This document shows, one piece after another, positions 16,880 through 26,000 of a stretch of DNA of 64,000 bases. Where the stretch lies: NCBI RefSeq assembly GCF_009712425.2, contig NZ_VCJR02000006.1, positions 1 to 64,000 on the forward strand. The letters run 5' to 3'. A program made the translations under genes and the position numbers. This DNA comes from Aquisalinus luteolus (GTDB lineage: Bacteria > Pseudomonadota > Alphaproteobacteria > Caulobacterales > Parvularculaceae). The notes beneath the pieces were generated by a model. It searched no databases. It worked only from the letters and a program-made list of their open reading frames with translations, and was not told the DNA's origin. How positions within the stretch are numbered: position 1 is the first letter of the stretch; every line of letters starts with the position of its first letter.

Positions 16880-17917
16880 ATGAAACTGATCGTCACCGGA
16901 GGGGCCGGCTTTATTGGCTCCAGCGTTATCCGGCATGCTGTCGCCAGGGGGCATGAGGTCGTCAATGTCGACGTGCTGACCTATGCTGCCTGCCTTGAGA
17001 ATGTAGCGTCCGTCAGCGACAGCGACAGTTACAGTTTCGAGCAGGTCGACATTCGCGACCGCGCGGCGCTCGACAAGGTCTTTGAAAAGCATGCCCCGGA
17101 CGCTGTCATGCACCTGGCTGCAGAAAGCCATGTCGACCGGTCGATCGATGGCCCCGGCACCTTCATAGAAACCAATGTCATGGGCACGTTCCACCTGCTG
17201 GAGGCGGCGCGCGCCTACTGGATCGCAAAGGACAGGCCCGAGGGCTTCCGCTTCCACCATATCTCCACCGACGAGGTCTTCGGCAGCCTGGGCGAAGAGG
17301 GCCAGTTCACGGAAACGACGGCCTATGACCCGCGCAGTCCCTATTCTGCGTCCAAGGCGGCGTCCGATCATCTGGTCCGGGCGTGGCATGAAACCTATGG
17401 CCTGCCTGTCGTCCTGACCAATTGTTCGAATAATTACGGTCCCTATCATTTCCCCGAAAAGCTGATCCCGGTGGTCATCCTCAACGCCCTCGCGGGCAAG
17501 CCGATCCCGATCTATGGCAAGGGCGAGAATGTGCGCGACTGGCTCTATGTCGAGGATCATGCCGACGCGCTGCTGACCGTTCTGACGAATGGCAAGGTCG
17601 GCGAAAGTTATAATATCGGCGGCGAGAACGAACTGCGCAACATCGATCTGGTGCAGATGATCTGCAGCATTCTCGATGAGAAGCGCCCCGCCGATAAACC
17701 CTATGCCGAGCTGATAACCTATGTCACCGACAGGCCGGGGCACGATGCGCGCTATGCCATCGACCCCACCAGAATACGCACCGAACTGGGCTGGCGGCCT
17801 TCCGTGACCGTCGAGCAGGGGCTTGAAAAGACCGTTCAGTGGTATCTCGACAATGAAGACTGGTGGAAGGCGCTGCAAAACCGTGACGGCGTCGGCCAGC
17901 GGCTCGGCAAGGCCTGA
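16880..17917 (+). CDS. rfbB: dTDP-glucose 4,6-dehydratase
   Basis: This 345-residue extended SDR converts dTDP-glucose to dTDP-4-keto-6-deoxyglucose. It has the NAD-binding TGGAGFIGS, the substrate region [12 protein letters not shown], the family-specific [13 protein letters not shown], and the catalytic [29 protein letters not shown] is characteristic of RfbB/RmlB. The ATG at 16880 has AGGGGG upstream and lies 4 bases after rfbC; an ATG-like start at 16847 would add 11 residues before the nucleotide fold. It is followed directly by a sulfotransferase-like gene. Confidence 0.96.
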   Translation: MKLIVTGGAGFIGSSVIRHAVARGHEVVNVDVLTYAACLENVASVSDSDSYSFEQVDIRDRAALDKVFEKHAPDAVMHLAAESHVDRSIDGPGTFIETNVMGTFHLLEAARAYWIAKDRPEGFRFHHISTDEVFGSLGEEGQFTETTAYDPRSPYSASKAASDHLVRAWHETYGLPVVLTNCSNNYGPYHFPEKLIPVVILNALAGKPIPIYGKGENVRDWLYVEDHADALLTVLTNGKVGESYNIGGENELRNIDLVQMICSILDEKRPADKPYAELITYVTDRPGHDARYAIDPTRIRTELGWRPSVTVEQGLEKTVQWYLDNEDWWKALQNRDGVGQRLGKA

Positions 17918-17918
17918 A

Positions 17919-18572
17919 ATGCCTCTCGTCAGGATCGGATCGAAGCTCGTCTATTATGCCCATGTGCCAAAATGCGCCGGCAGTGCCGTCGAGCATTATC
18001 TGAGACAGAATTTTGGCCCCATTGCCTTCTGCGACACGAAGTTTCTATCCCATCCGCCTGCAACGAAATGGACGAAGTCCTCGCCCCAGCATGTGGATGC
18101 GATGAGCATGGGGCGCTTGTTCCCGCCGAAATTCATCGATGCGCGCTTTGCCACCGTCCGCCATCCGGTCAAGCGGCTGGTTTCTGTTTATCGCTTCCAG
18201 CGGGACGTTGAAAAGACGATACCGGAGGCGACCAGTTTTGCCGCGTGGATCGATACGCTGGCGGAGGCCCGTCAGGCCGATCCATATATCTATGACAATC
18301 ACGTCCGGCCGATGACGGAGATCGTGCCCAGGGGCGCGCGCACCTTCAAGCTGGAGCAGGGGCTCGGGCCCCTCGTCGACTGGCTGCAGAAGCTGGCCGG
18401 GGAAGACTATCAGCTGCCGGGTGAAATAGAGCCGCGCAACGTCCTGTCCGACAGGCTGGAAAAGGATGGGCTCACGTCAAAGGCCGTGCGGCCGGCAAAG
18501 GCTGTGCGCGAGAAGATTTACAAGCTCTACAGACAGGATTTCGACCGGTTCGGTTACAAGATCGATCTGTAA
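17919..18572 (+). CDS. Sulfotransferase family protein
   Basis: This 217-residue protein starts one base after the rfbB stop. VYYAHVPKCAGSAVEHYL matches the PAPS 5'-phosphosulfate loop of carbohydrate sulfotransferases (KxAGT/S type). FATVRHPVKRLVSVYRF matches the 3'-phosphate-binding RxPxxR-S/L segment. It has no membrane anchor, so it would act in the cytoplasm on a sugar nucleotide, lipid-linked glycan or lipid. Its place between rfbB and rfbD suggests sulfation of the rhamnose-containing glycan. The start at 17919 is set by the spacing to rfbB; the upstream 32 codons overlap rfbB and look out of family. Confidence 0.8.
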   Translation: MPLVRIGSKLVYYAHVPKCAGSAVEHYLRQNFGPIAFCDTKFLSHPPATKWTKSSPQHVDAMSMGRLFPPKFIDARFATVRHPVKRLVSVYRFQRDVEKTIPEATSFAAWIDTLAEARQADPYIYDNHVRPMTEIVPRGARTFKLEQGLGPLVDWLQKLAGEDYQLPGEIEPRNVLSDRLEKDGLTSKAVRPAKAVREKIYKLYRQDFDRFGYKIDL

Positions 18573-18605
18573 ACCAGCCGAGTAGGGCAGAAAGAGGATA
18601 GCTGC

Positions 18606-19463
18606 ATGAACATTCTGGTATTCGGCAAGACTGGCCAGGTCGCCATGGAATTGCAGCGCCGCGCGCCTGATGCGCGATATCTGGGGCGCGCTGATGCGGA
18701 CCTGACGGACCCGGAAAAATGCGCCGCTCTCATCACCGACATTTCGCCCGATCTGGTCATCAATGCCGCTGCCTATACGGCGGTGGACAAGGCAGAAGAT
18801 GACGTGGACACCGCCCGGCTGGTCAATGGCACGACGCCCGGGGCCATCGCGAATGCCTGCGCGCAGGGTCAGATCCCATTCGTCCATGTCTCGACCGACT
18901 ATGTGTTTGACGGCAGCGGATCGGATCGCTGGCAAGTGGGCGATGAAACCGGACCACTCGGTGTCTACGGCCAGACCAAGCGGGAAGGCGAGGAGCTTGT
19001 GTTGGCGGCTGGCGGTGCCAGTGCGATCCTGCGTACATCCTGGGTGTTCTCTTCCCACGGCAACAATTTCGTCAAGACGATGCTGCGCCTGTCGGAGAGC
19101 CGCGATGCGCTGAATATAGTCGATGACCAGATCGGCGGGCCAACCCCGGCAGGCGATATCGCCGCGGCCCTGCTGGAAATCGGCACCCAGCTCGCTGCCG
19201 CACCCGACAAGGCCGGGCTTTATCACTTTGCCGGGCAACCGGATACGAGCTGGAAGGGCTTCGCCGAGGAGATCTTCGCGCAGGCAGGCCGGCAGGTTGC
19301 CGTATCGGGCATTCCTACATCGGATTATCCGACACCGGCGCGCCGGCCGCTGAATTCGCGGCTCGACGGTTCGGCGCTGGAAAAAGCCTTCGGTATCGCG
19401 ACGCCTGACTGGAAAGCCGGACTGGCACGCGTCCTGAAAGAGCTTGAGGTAACGCCATCCTGA
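18606..19463 (+). CDS. rfbD: dTDP-4-dehydrorhamnose reductase
   Basis: This 285-residue reductase makes the last step to dTDP-L-rhamnose with NAD(P)H. Motifs are ILVFGKTGQVAMEL (the GxxGQxG nucleotide loop), VINAAAYTAVDKAE, the STDYVFDG signature, and the catalytic Tyr-Lys pair in GVYGQTKREGE. ILRTSWVFSSHGNNFVKTM and the C-terminal RRPLNSRLD stretch are diagnostic of RfbD/RmlD. AGAGGA lies upstream of the ATG. Order in this operon is rfbC-rfbB-sulfotransferase-rfbD-rfbA. Confidence 0.96.
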   Translation: MNILVFGKTGQVAMELQRRAPDARYLGRADADLTDPEKCAALITDISPDLVINAAAYTAVDKAEDDVDTARLVNGTTPGAIANACAQGQIPFVHVSTDYVFDGSGSDRWQVGDETGPLGVYGQTKREGEELVLAAGGASAILRTSWVFSSHGNNFVKTMLRLSESRDALNIVDDQIGGPTPAGDIAAALLEIGTQLAAAPDKAGLYHFAGQPDTSWKGFAEEIFAQAGRQVAVSGIPTSDYPTPARRPLNSRLDGSALEKAFGIATPDWKAGLARVLKELEVTPS

Positions 19464-19541
19464 CCATCATCCGAACGCGGTATTGCAGGATGCCGGTACA
19501 GGAAGTATGCGTTGAACTGAATAAAGAGGGGAATATCAAGA

Positions 19542-20426
19542 ATGACACAGCGTAAGGGCATTATCCTGGCCGGGGGATCGGGCACGCGGCTCTATCCCAT
19601 CACGATCGGCGTTTCAAAACAGCTGCTGCCCATCTACGACAAGCCGATGATCTATTACCCCCTGTCGGTCCTCATGCTGTCGGGTATCCGCGAGATCGCG
19701 ATCATCACCACGCCGGTCGACCAGGACCAGTTCAAGCGGACCCTCGGCGACGGCAGCCAGTGGGGCATCAGCCTGACCTATATCACCCAGCCGAGCCCGG
19801 ACGGGCTGGCGCAAGCCTATCTGCTGGCAGAGGATTTCCTCGATGGCGCTCCCTCTGCGATGGTTCTGGGGGACAACATCTTCTTCGGCCATGGCCTGCC
19901 TGAGCTGCTGGAGGAAGCCGACAGCCAGAAAAGCGGCGGGACCGTTTTCGGCTACCATGTCTCCGATCCGGAGCGGTATGGCGTTGTCGATTTCGATGAG
20001 GAGGGCAAGGCCCGCACGATCATCGAAAAGCCTGAAGTGCCGCCGTCGAACTATGCCGTTACCGGGCTCTATTTCCTCGACCAGACCGCGCCGGAGCGGG
20101 CCCGCAACGTCAAGCCGTCGCCCCGGGGGGAACTGGAAATCACCACGCTGCTGGAGACCTATCTGACCGAAGGCAATCTGACGGTGAAGCGGATGGGGCG
20201 TGGCTATGCCTGGCTTGATACCGGCACCCATGAAAGCCTTCTCGATGCCGGCAATTTCGTGCGCACGCTGGAGACGCGTCAGGGCCTGCAGACCGGCAGC
20301 CCGGATGAGATTGCCTACAATCTCGGCTGGATCGACCGCAAACAGATGGAAGTCCGTGCCGAGAAATTCGCCAAGAACAAGTATGGCGAGTATCTGACCG
20401 GCCTGGTCGAGGACGACGAGGCATAG
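19542..20426 (+). CDS. rfbA: Glucose-1-phosphate thymidylyltransferase
   Basis: This 294-residue enzyme makes dTDP-glucose from dTTP and glucose 1-phosphate, the entry step for dTDP-rhamnose. It has KGIILAGGSGTRLYPIT, KQLLPIYDKPMIYYPL, PSPDGLAQAYLLAEDF, LGDNIFFG and the Lys/Glu motif IIEKPEVPPSNYAVTG. All are typical of RfbA/RmlA. AGAGGGG precedes the ATG. Length and motifs are complete. Confidence 0.97.
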   Translation: MTQRKGIILAGGSGTRLYPITIGVSKQLLPIYDKPMIYYPLSVLMLSGIREIAIITTPVDQDQFKRTLGDGSQWGISLTYITQPSPDGLAQAYLLAEDFLDGAPSAMVLGDNIFFGHGLPELLEEADSQKSGGTVFGYHVSDPERYGVVDFDEEGKARTIIEKPEVPPSNYAVTGLYFLDQTAPERARNVKPSPRGELEITTLLETYLTEGNLTVKRMGRGYAWLDTGTHESLLDAGNFVRTLETRQGLQTGSPDEIAYNLGWIDRKQMEVRAEKFAKNKYGEYLTGLVEDDEA

Positions 20427-20468
20427 CAGGCATAAAGGCTTGTCGCCTGCTCGATGAAAGGTCACATC

Positions 20469-21647
20469 ATGCGGTTGATTTTGCATATCGGTACGGAAAA
20501 GACCGCAACGACCACCATTCAGCATTTTCTCTATGCCAACAGAAAGGCCCTGGCCGACAAGGGCATAGCGCTGAGTTCGGTTCTCGGCAGCCCGAACAAC
20601 CGGCGGCTTCCGGCCTATTGCATGCCCGAAAACGCCTATGACGACTTCTTCCGGGTGCGCAACATCAGGACGCCCGAGCAGAAGAGGGCGCTTTTTGCCA
20701 CATTCGAGGAAGACTTTGCAAGGGAAGTGCGCAAGCTCCAGCAGGGCGCCAACACCATGGTGATCAGCAGCGAGCACCTGCATTCGCGTCTTGAGCGTCC
20801 GGAAAGCGTCGAAAAGGTCAGGGAAATTCTCGCGCCCCTGTTCTCGCAGATCGAGATCGTGTGTTATTTTCGCGAACAGTCCGCCGTCGTCAAAAGCCTT
20901 TATTCGACCTCGATCAAGTCCGGCCACGTCAAGACCTTTGCCGACTTCACCAGGCAATGTACGCCGGAAGAGCATCGCTACAATTACGAGACATCCTTCT
21001 CGCTCTGGGCCGAGGCGTTCGGCAAGGACGCCCTGCGTCCGAAGATCTATGGCCGGGAGCATTTCGTGGATGGCGATATCTGCGCCGACTTCCTTGCCAT
21101 TATCGATCCGGCGCTGAAGGTGGCTGATTTCGATGCCGCGGTGGGGGAGCAGAACACCAGTCTCGGGCAGGCCGGGCTGGAGATCGGCCGGATCAACAAC
21201 ATGGTAAATCCGCGCAAACTGCAGGGTATCAGCAATAACAATATGCGCCTGCGGATCATGAATGCGGCCTTCTCCACTGAACTGGCCCAGCGTGGCTCGC
21301 TGGATTTCGACGCCGCCACGGCAATCCATGACGCCTTTGATGCATCCAACCGTCGCTTCGCCGCGTATTTCCTCGGGATGACGGAGAACCCGTTTCCGAA
21401 ACCCGGCAGGTCTGTGCGGGAGGGTGACGAAATCCGGACGCTGGAATTCAGTGAATTCCTGCAGTTCTGGGAGTCGTTTCTGGTTGAATTCAGCAAATAC
21501 GCGATATTTGCTGACAAGGACGCCGATACGTTGATAAAAGTTGCGGACGCCATTGAAAGGAAAAGAGAACTGAGCGCCGAGGATGCGGCCAGGCTGGCAG
21601 ATATGGCCAGGCAGATCCGCACGAGGAAAAGCAAGGCAGATAAATGA
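20469..21647 (+). CDS. Sulfotransferase-like protein
   Basis: This 392-residue protein opens with LILHIGTEKTATTTIQHFL, the P-loop-like PAPS-binding form (GTxKTATTTIQ) of bacterial sulfotransferase-like proteins. IEIVCYFREQSAVVKSLYS supplies the Arg and Ser of the 3'-phosphate site. The rest is helical, with no membrane segment. The start at 20469 is preferred over 20454 because AAAGG lies 7 bases upstream. It sits behind rfbA and ends overlapping a possible 47-codon ORF. The acceptor is unknown; a locus-specific glycan is likely. Some family members are annotated only by this fold, so activity remains inferred. Confidence 0.7.
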   Translation: MRLILHIGTEKTATTTIQHFLYANRKALADKGIALSSVLGSPNNRRLPAYCMPENAYDDFFRVRNIRTPEQKRALFATFEEDFAREVRKLQQGANTMVISSEHLHSRLERPESVEKVREILAPLFSQIEIVCYFREQSAVVKSLYSTSIKSGHVKTFADFTRQCTPEEHRYNYETSFSLWAEAFGKDALRPKIYGREHFVDGDICADFLAIIDPALKVADFDAAVGEQNTSLGQAGLEIGRINNMVNPRKLQGISNNNMRLRIMNAAFSTELAQRGSLDFDAATAIHDAFDASNRRFAAYFLGMTENPFPKPGRSVREGDEIRTLEFSEFLQFWESFLVEFSKYAIFADKDADTLIKVADAIERKRELSAEDAARLADMARQIRTRKSKADK

Positions 21648-21787
21648 TCATGAAGAGTGCCGGCGGGGAACGCAGAGACCGTCGCCATGGCATCGAATTC
21701 GCACCGTACCCTGACCGTGATCCGGAACGGGACGCCTGTTTGTCCATCTTGCCCGCTACGTTCCAAGTTGAAGTAGGTTATCGATGA
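21644..21787 (+). CDS. Possible 47-residue coupled small ORF
   Basis: An open frame of 47 codons starts in an ATGA overlap with the preceding sulfotransferase stop and ends in another ATGA overlap (21784-21787) with the next sulfotransferase start. The product is basic and Arg-rich, with one Cys. It resembles nothing I recognise. The double overlap is what translationally coupled genes look like, but it could be chance in a 136-base gap. If unreal, the gap is simply a leader for the next gene. Confidence 0.3.
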   Translation: MIMKSAGGERRDRRHGIEFAPYPDRDPERDACLSILPATFQVEVGYR

Positions 21788-22764
21788 ATTCCCACAATCG
21801 CCGAACGGTCTATTTGCATGTAGGGCACGGAAAGACTGGCAGTAGTTTCCTGCAATCCGCCCTGGCACTTTCCGCAGACAGGCTTGCCCAGGGGCATATC
21901 TTGTATCCGGACCTGACGAACAGTTTTGCGGCGGCAAAGGCGGGCCGGATCACGTCCGGCAATATTCACGTCGACAAGAGTCCGCTGATCGAGTTCATAC
22001 GGCAGGCAGACAAAAACAATCCGGGCGACCTGCCACTGCTGTTTTCGAATGAAATGACCTTCGGCTACATGCTTCGTCCCGAAAGCCCGGAACGGCTGAA
22101 GAAGATTATCGAGGAAGGCTATGAGCTGAAGGTTCTGTGCTTTACCCGCAATCCTCTCGACCATGCTGTCTCGCTCTATCAACAGACGGTAAAGCGTTCC
22201 GGCAATACCAAGGAGCTGGCCGACTTCCTGCAGGTCTATCGCGTCCCGGGCGAAGTGTTGCGCTTCATCAAGATGCTGAATGAGCTCGGTGTAGAAACCA
22301 GGATTTCAAATTATAATAATAACAAGAAGCGCCTCCTGAATGTTCTGGAGGATTGGCTGGGTCTGGAACAGAATTTCCTGGAAAAGCCGGAGCGCAAGAC
22401 GGTCAACCGGTCGGTCACCAATGGTGAGTTGATGCTGCAGCTTGAGTTCAACCGCCACCTCGGTAAACGGTCCTCGAGCCTGATCAGCGATCCGCTATGC
22501 AACCAGCTGCCGGATATCAAATCGGAATATCCGGCCATTTACCGTGAAGAGCTGGCCCCTTTCATCGAGCGGATGAAGCAGGCTGTTGCCCCGGTAAACG
22601 CACTATTGCCACCCGAAGAGGCATATGTCGTTCCATCGATCGATGAGGCGATACAGAAATTCGGCAACCCGGACGATCCGCAGCTGATGAGCTTCTCTCG
22701 TCAGCAGCTCGAGGTAATTGCCCGGAAACTGAGCAAATTTATCATATCCCTAGAGAAAGAATGA
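21784..22764 (+). CDS. Sulfotransferase-like protein
   Basis: This 326-residue protein begins TVYLHVGHGKTGSSFLQSAL, a variant of the PAPS loop (GxGKTGSSFLQ). LKVLCFTRNPLDHAVSLYQQ is the second PAPS element, with Arg and Ser in the usual spacing. The remainder is helical and ends in a basic tail. No signal peptide or membrane segment is present. It is the last gene of the rfb operon and the third sulfotransferase-like gene in it. The sequence differs enough from the one at 20469 that a different acceptor is likely. Confidence 0.7.
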   Translation: MNSHNRRTVYLHVGHGKTGSSFLQSALALSADRLAQGHILYPDLTNSFAAAKAGRITSGNIHVDKSPLIEFIRQADKNNPGDLPLLFSNEMTFGYMLRPESPERLKKIIEEGYELKVLCFTRNPLDHAVSLYQQTVKRSGNTKELADFLQVYRVPGEVLRFIKMLNELGVETRISNYNNNKKRLLNVLEDWLGLEQNFLEKPERKTVNRSVTNGELMLQLEFNRHLGKRSSSLISDPLCNQLPDIKSEYPAIYREELAPFIERMKQAVAPVNALLPPEEAYVVPSIDEAIQKFGNPDDPQLMSFSRQQLEVIARKLSKFIISLEKE

Positions 22765-23015
22765 CTTAGGTCAGCATCTGCTCTTGCCAGCAGCCGGTCA
22801 GGCAGGTTATTTCAGGGTACCAGCATTTTATGCCGGGGGAGCATTACGGGCAGACTTGCAGCAGCCAGGCCACGCTAGTGGAGGGGCTTGCTAACATATG
22901 GCTGTAATTTGAAGTCTGTCATGACAGCGCCGCTCTGCTTCCCTCTGCAACGAAACGTATCAGCACTATTGCGCTGGTAGTTTAGTAGTCTGAACTGAGT
23001 ACGGAGAGAGGGCTT
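22765..23015 (+). promoter_or_regulatory. Leader of the 1854-residue gene, with a 12-base palindrome
   Basis: This 251-base gap has no supported gene. A perfect palindrome CTGTCATGACAG lies at 22916-22927, about 90 bases before the start, where an operator could sit. GGAGAGAGGG just upstream of ATG 23016 is a strong ribosome site. No confident -35/-10 pair was found. Confidence 0.35.
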
Positions 23016-26000
23016 ATGCCGGATGGGATTGTTGAGAGAACCGGTGACAAATCCGAGGTGGAAACCTTGGAGGACCGGGGCGCTTCCTCTAGTGACGCTG
23101 TAGCATCCACCGAAAGTGACGAGGGGTCAGACGAAGATACCTTTGCCCGCTCACCATTGGATGATAGCGGTGAGCCCTATGGCGCCGTCGATGCCCCTGC
23201 GGCAGACGACACGGTAGGGGGTATAGCTTCGCCCAATCCTGTTGAAGCTGTCTCACAATCAGAAAACAGTAACTTGGCCAAGACCAGTTCGGCGATGGAC
23301 GCGCATAAATGTTTTCCAGGAGGTCCTGTAAAGATCGAGCCAGGAACATGCCATCTTGGCCTGAACGACGTTCTTTCTGTTGAGTGGAAGAATGCCGATG
23401 TCCCGGCAGGTGGCGAAGGCGTGACGGCGCGCATGACTGAGGTCGACGACGTCGAATGTCTGGAAATCAAGACACCTGTCACAGATGGCTGGGTGCGCCT
23501 GTGCTGCGATATCGATCGTGTCTCGACCCAGTCACTGCTGGCTGTGCGGATGCTTGTCCGTGTCACTGGCGACGGTCCGGCGGAAAAATGCACGCTACGG
23601 TCAAGCCTGTCCCGGACCAAGACCAGTATCGGCCGTCGCACGGGCATTGCCGAGAGCGCAGTCAATATCAACGCCGCATCCGGCAATTGGCAGGAAGTGT
23701 GGGGCGTTTTCCTATGTGGCGTGGAGCAGGAGGGGTGGCGCATCGACCTGATGGTCAATCTTCCCGAGGAAAGCGTCATAACCTTTGCGGCCATCGATAC
23801 ATACTGGTTCGATGCCGATATCAGCCAGTCCCTGGCAACTGTGCTGAAAGAAGAGCCGGTCGTCAGTATACTGCCGTTCAAGTATCACGAACTGAAGCCG
23901 AAAAAGCTGGCGGGACGGACCCAGTCGCCAGCGATCTTTACATCCCATTCAAGCATATCAGGCCTTGATGTCCAGGGCTGGCTGCTGACCGAAGCCGATG
24001 GCGAGATGGTGAGACTTTCCGCCAACGGAAAGTCAGTCATGGTGCCAGTCGACAAGACGGTGCCCATAGCCGAGGGTGTTTCCGTGAAATGCGGTTTCGA
24101 GGCCTCGCTGACCCATCTGCTTGGCGGGTCCGACTCCTCACTGGTTTGCAGCTTGGCTGGCACACCGGAGTATGGATTCAGCGAAGTCGCACTTCCTGCG
24201 GCACTGCGGCGCCTTCAGACAGACGAAGACGAAGGCGATGAAGTTGCGGAGGAAATCGACGCTCCCGTTGTGGATACCAAGCTCTTTTTCTTTCCGGATT
24301 ATTCGATCACAAATCCATATCAGACATTGATGTACCGCAGTATGCCAACTGCTGCGTCACAGCCTGGCACTATCGATGATGCTATAAGCGAGCTTGAGCG
24401 ACCTGACGCACCGAACCGGGTCGTCATGCACTTGCACTGGCTCAATCCATTGTTGGCGGGCGCAAAGACCCCGGCCCAGGCCGAATCTATGCGCCGGGCC
24501 TTTTGTGACAAGCTTGCCTATTTTATCCATCTGGGCGGTATTGTTCTGTGGACGGTACATAATACAGTTTCTCATGACGCCAAATTCTATGATACCGAGC
24601 GCAAGCTCGGGCAGAACGTTGCCGATCTTGCCTCGAAAATACATGTGCATTCGGCGACCCTGCTGGAAGAGCTGTCTGAATATTATGACCTGAGCGAAGA
24701 CAAGCTCGTCATTCAGCCGCATCCGAATTATGTGTCGCACTACCCCAATTATGTCAGCCGCGAAGCGTCCCGCCGCAGGCTGGGACTTGATGAGAATGCC
24801 AAGGTGTTCCTGTTCCTTGGTCAGCTGCGGCCTTACAAGGGGATTGAAAGGCTTGTCCGGGACTTCGCTGCCGTACAGAAGAAGGAACCGAACGCGCACC
24901 TGCTCATCGTCGGCTCGCCGGTCTTCCCCTATTCGGCAGGTACGCTGAAAAGAAAGTATCAGGGCTACAAGAACGTCCAGGTCATCGAGGGCCATGTCTC
25001 AAACGAGACCATGCAATGGTATTATAATGCCTGCGATTTCGTCGTGATGCCCTACAAGAAGATCCTGACATCAGGCTCCCTGCTGTGCGCTATGTCGTTC
25101 TCGCGCCCTGTAATCGCGCCGGTCATGGGCATGATCCCTGACCTGCTCAAGGAGGGGAAAAGCGGTTTCTCGTTCAAGCCGGAAGACCCTGAGGGCCTGA
25201 CAAAGGCAATGATGAAAGCCGCTGCTACGACGCCTGCCAAGGCCGAGGAAATGCAGAAAAAGGCGTTCTCCACGGTCGAGCCATTGACCTGGAAGAAGAT
25301 GGGCACAGCACTGACGAAAGCAATCGCGCAAAGTCATTGCTTCTCGCTGGTCAAGATACCGTTTGACGATGGCGACCGCGACTGCATCCTGATGGGTCAG
25401 AAGTTCCCGCCGAAAAAGCCAGCGCGCACCGCCGTCATCATCCTGAACTACGAGCATGTGGATGATGTCCAGCGTTTGATCGGCACACTGAATGACTCCA
25501 CGACGCAGGATTTCGATATCTATGTCGTCGACAATTATTCGCCCAGCCTGTCGGAATTCGATGTGGCGGCCAGCTTCCCCTCCGTTCATGTTCTGCGGTT
25601 GCCATCAAATCTGGGCTATGCCGCAGGCAACAACGCAGCCATGCGCCTGATCCGGGGACTGCCCTATGAGTTCATCTGGATCCTGAACCCTGATATGGAG
25701 GTTACCCCCGAGGCGTTGGAACAGCATGTCCAGGCTGCCGAGGAGCATAAGAATATCTCCCTGTTCGGCGGCATCATTTGCCGCGGGGATGACAAGAAAA
25801 GGGTGGCCTCGGCCGGGGGATATATCAGTTTCGAGGACGGCATGTCCACGGGCCAGATGTATGCCGGTGAACAGGTCAGCGTATTGCCTAAAGAGCCCTA
25901 TACCGTCGATTTCGTGACAGGGGCATCGGTGTTCCTGCGCAAGCCTGTCCTCGACAAGATCGGGTATATCCCGGAAGACTATTTCCTGTATTTCGAGGAA

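Noticed and set aside
19614-21329. 571-codon open frame on the minus strand across rfbA and a sulfotransferase
   Set aside because: It is antisense to two well-supported genes and has no recognisable motif; long antisense frames are common in GC-rich DNA.
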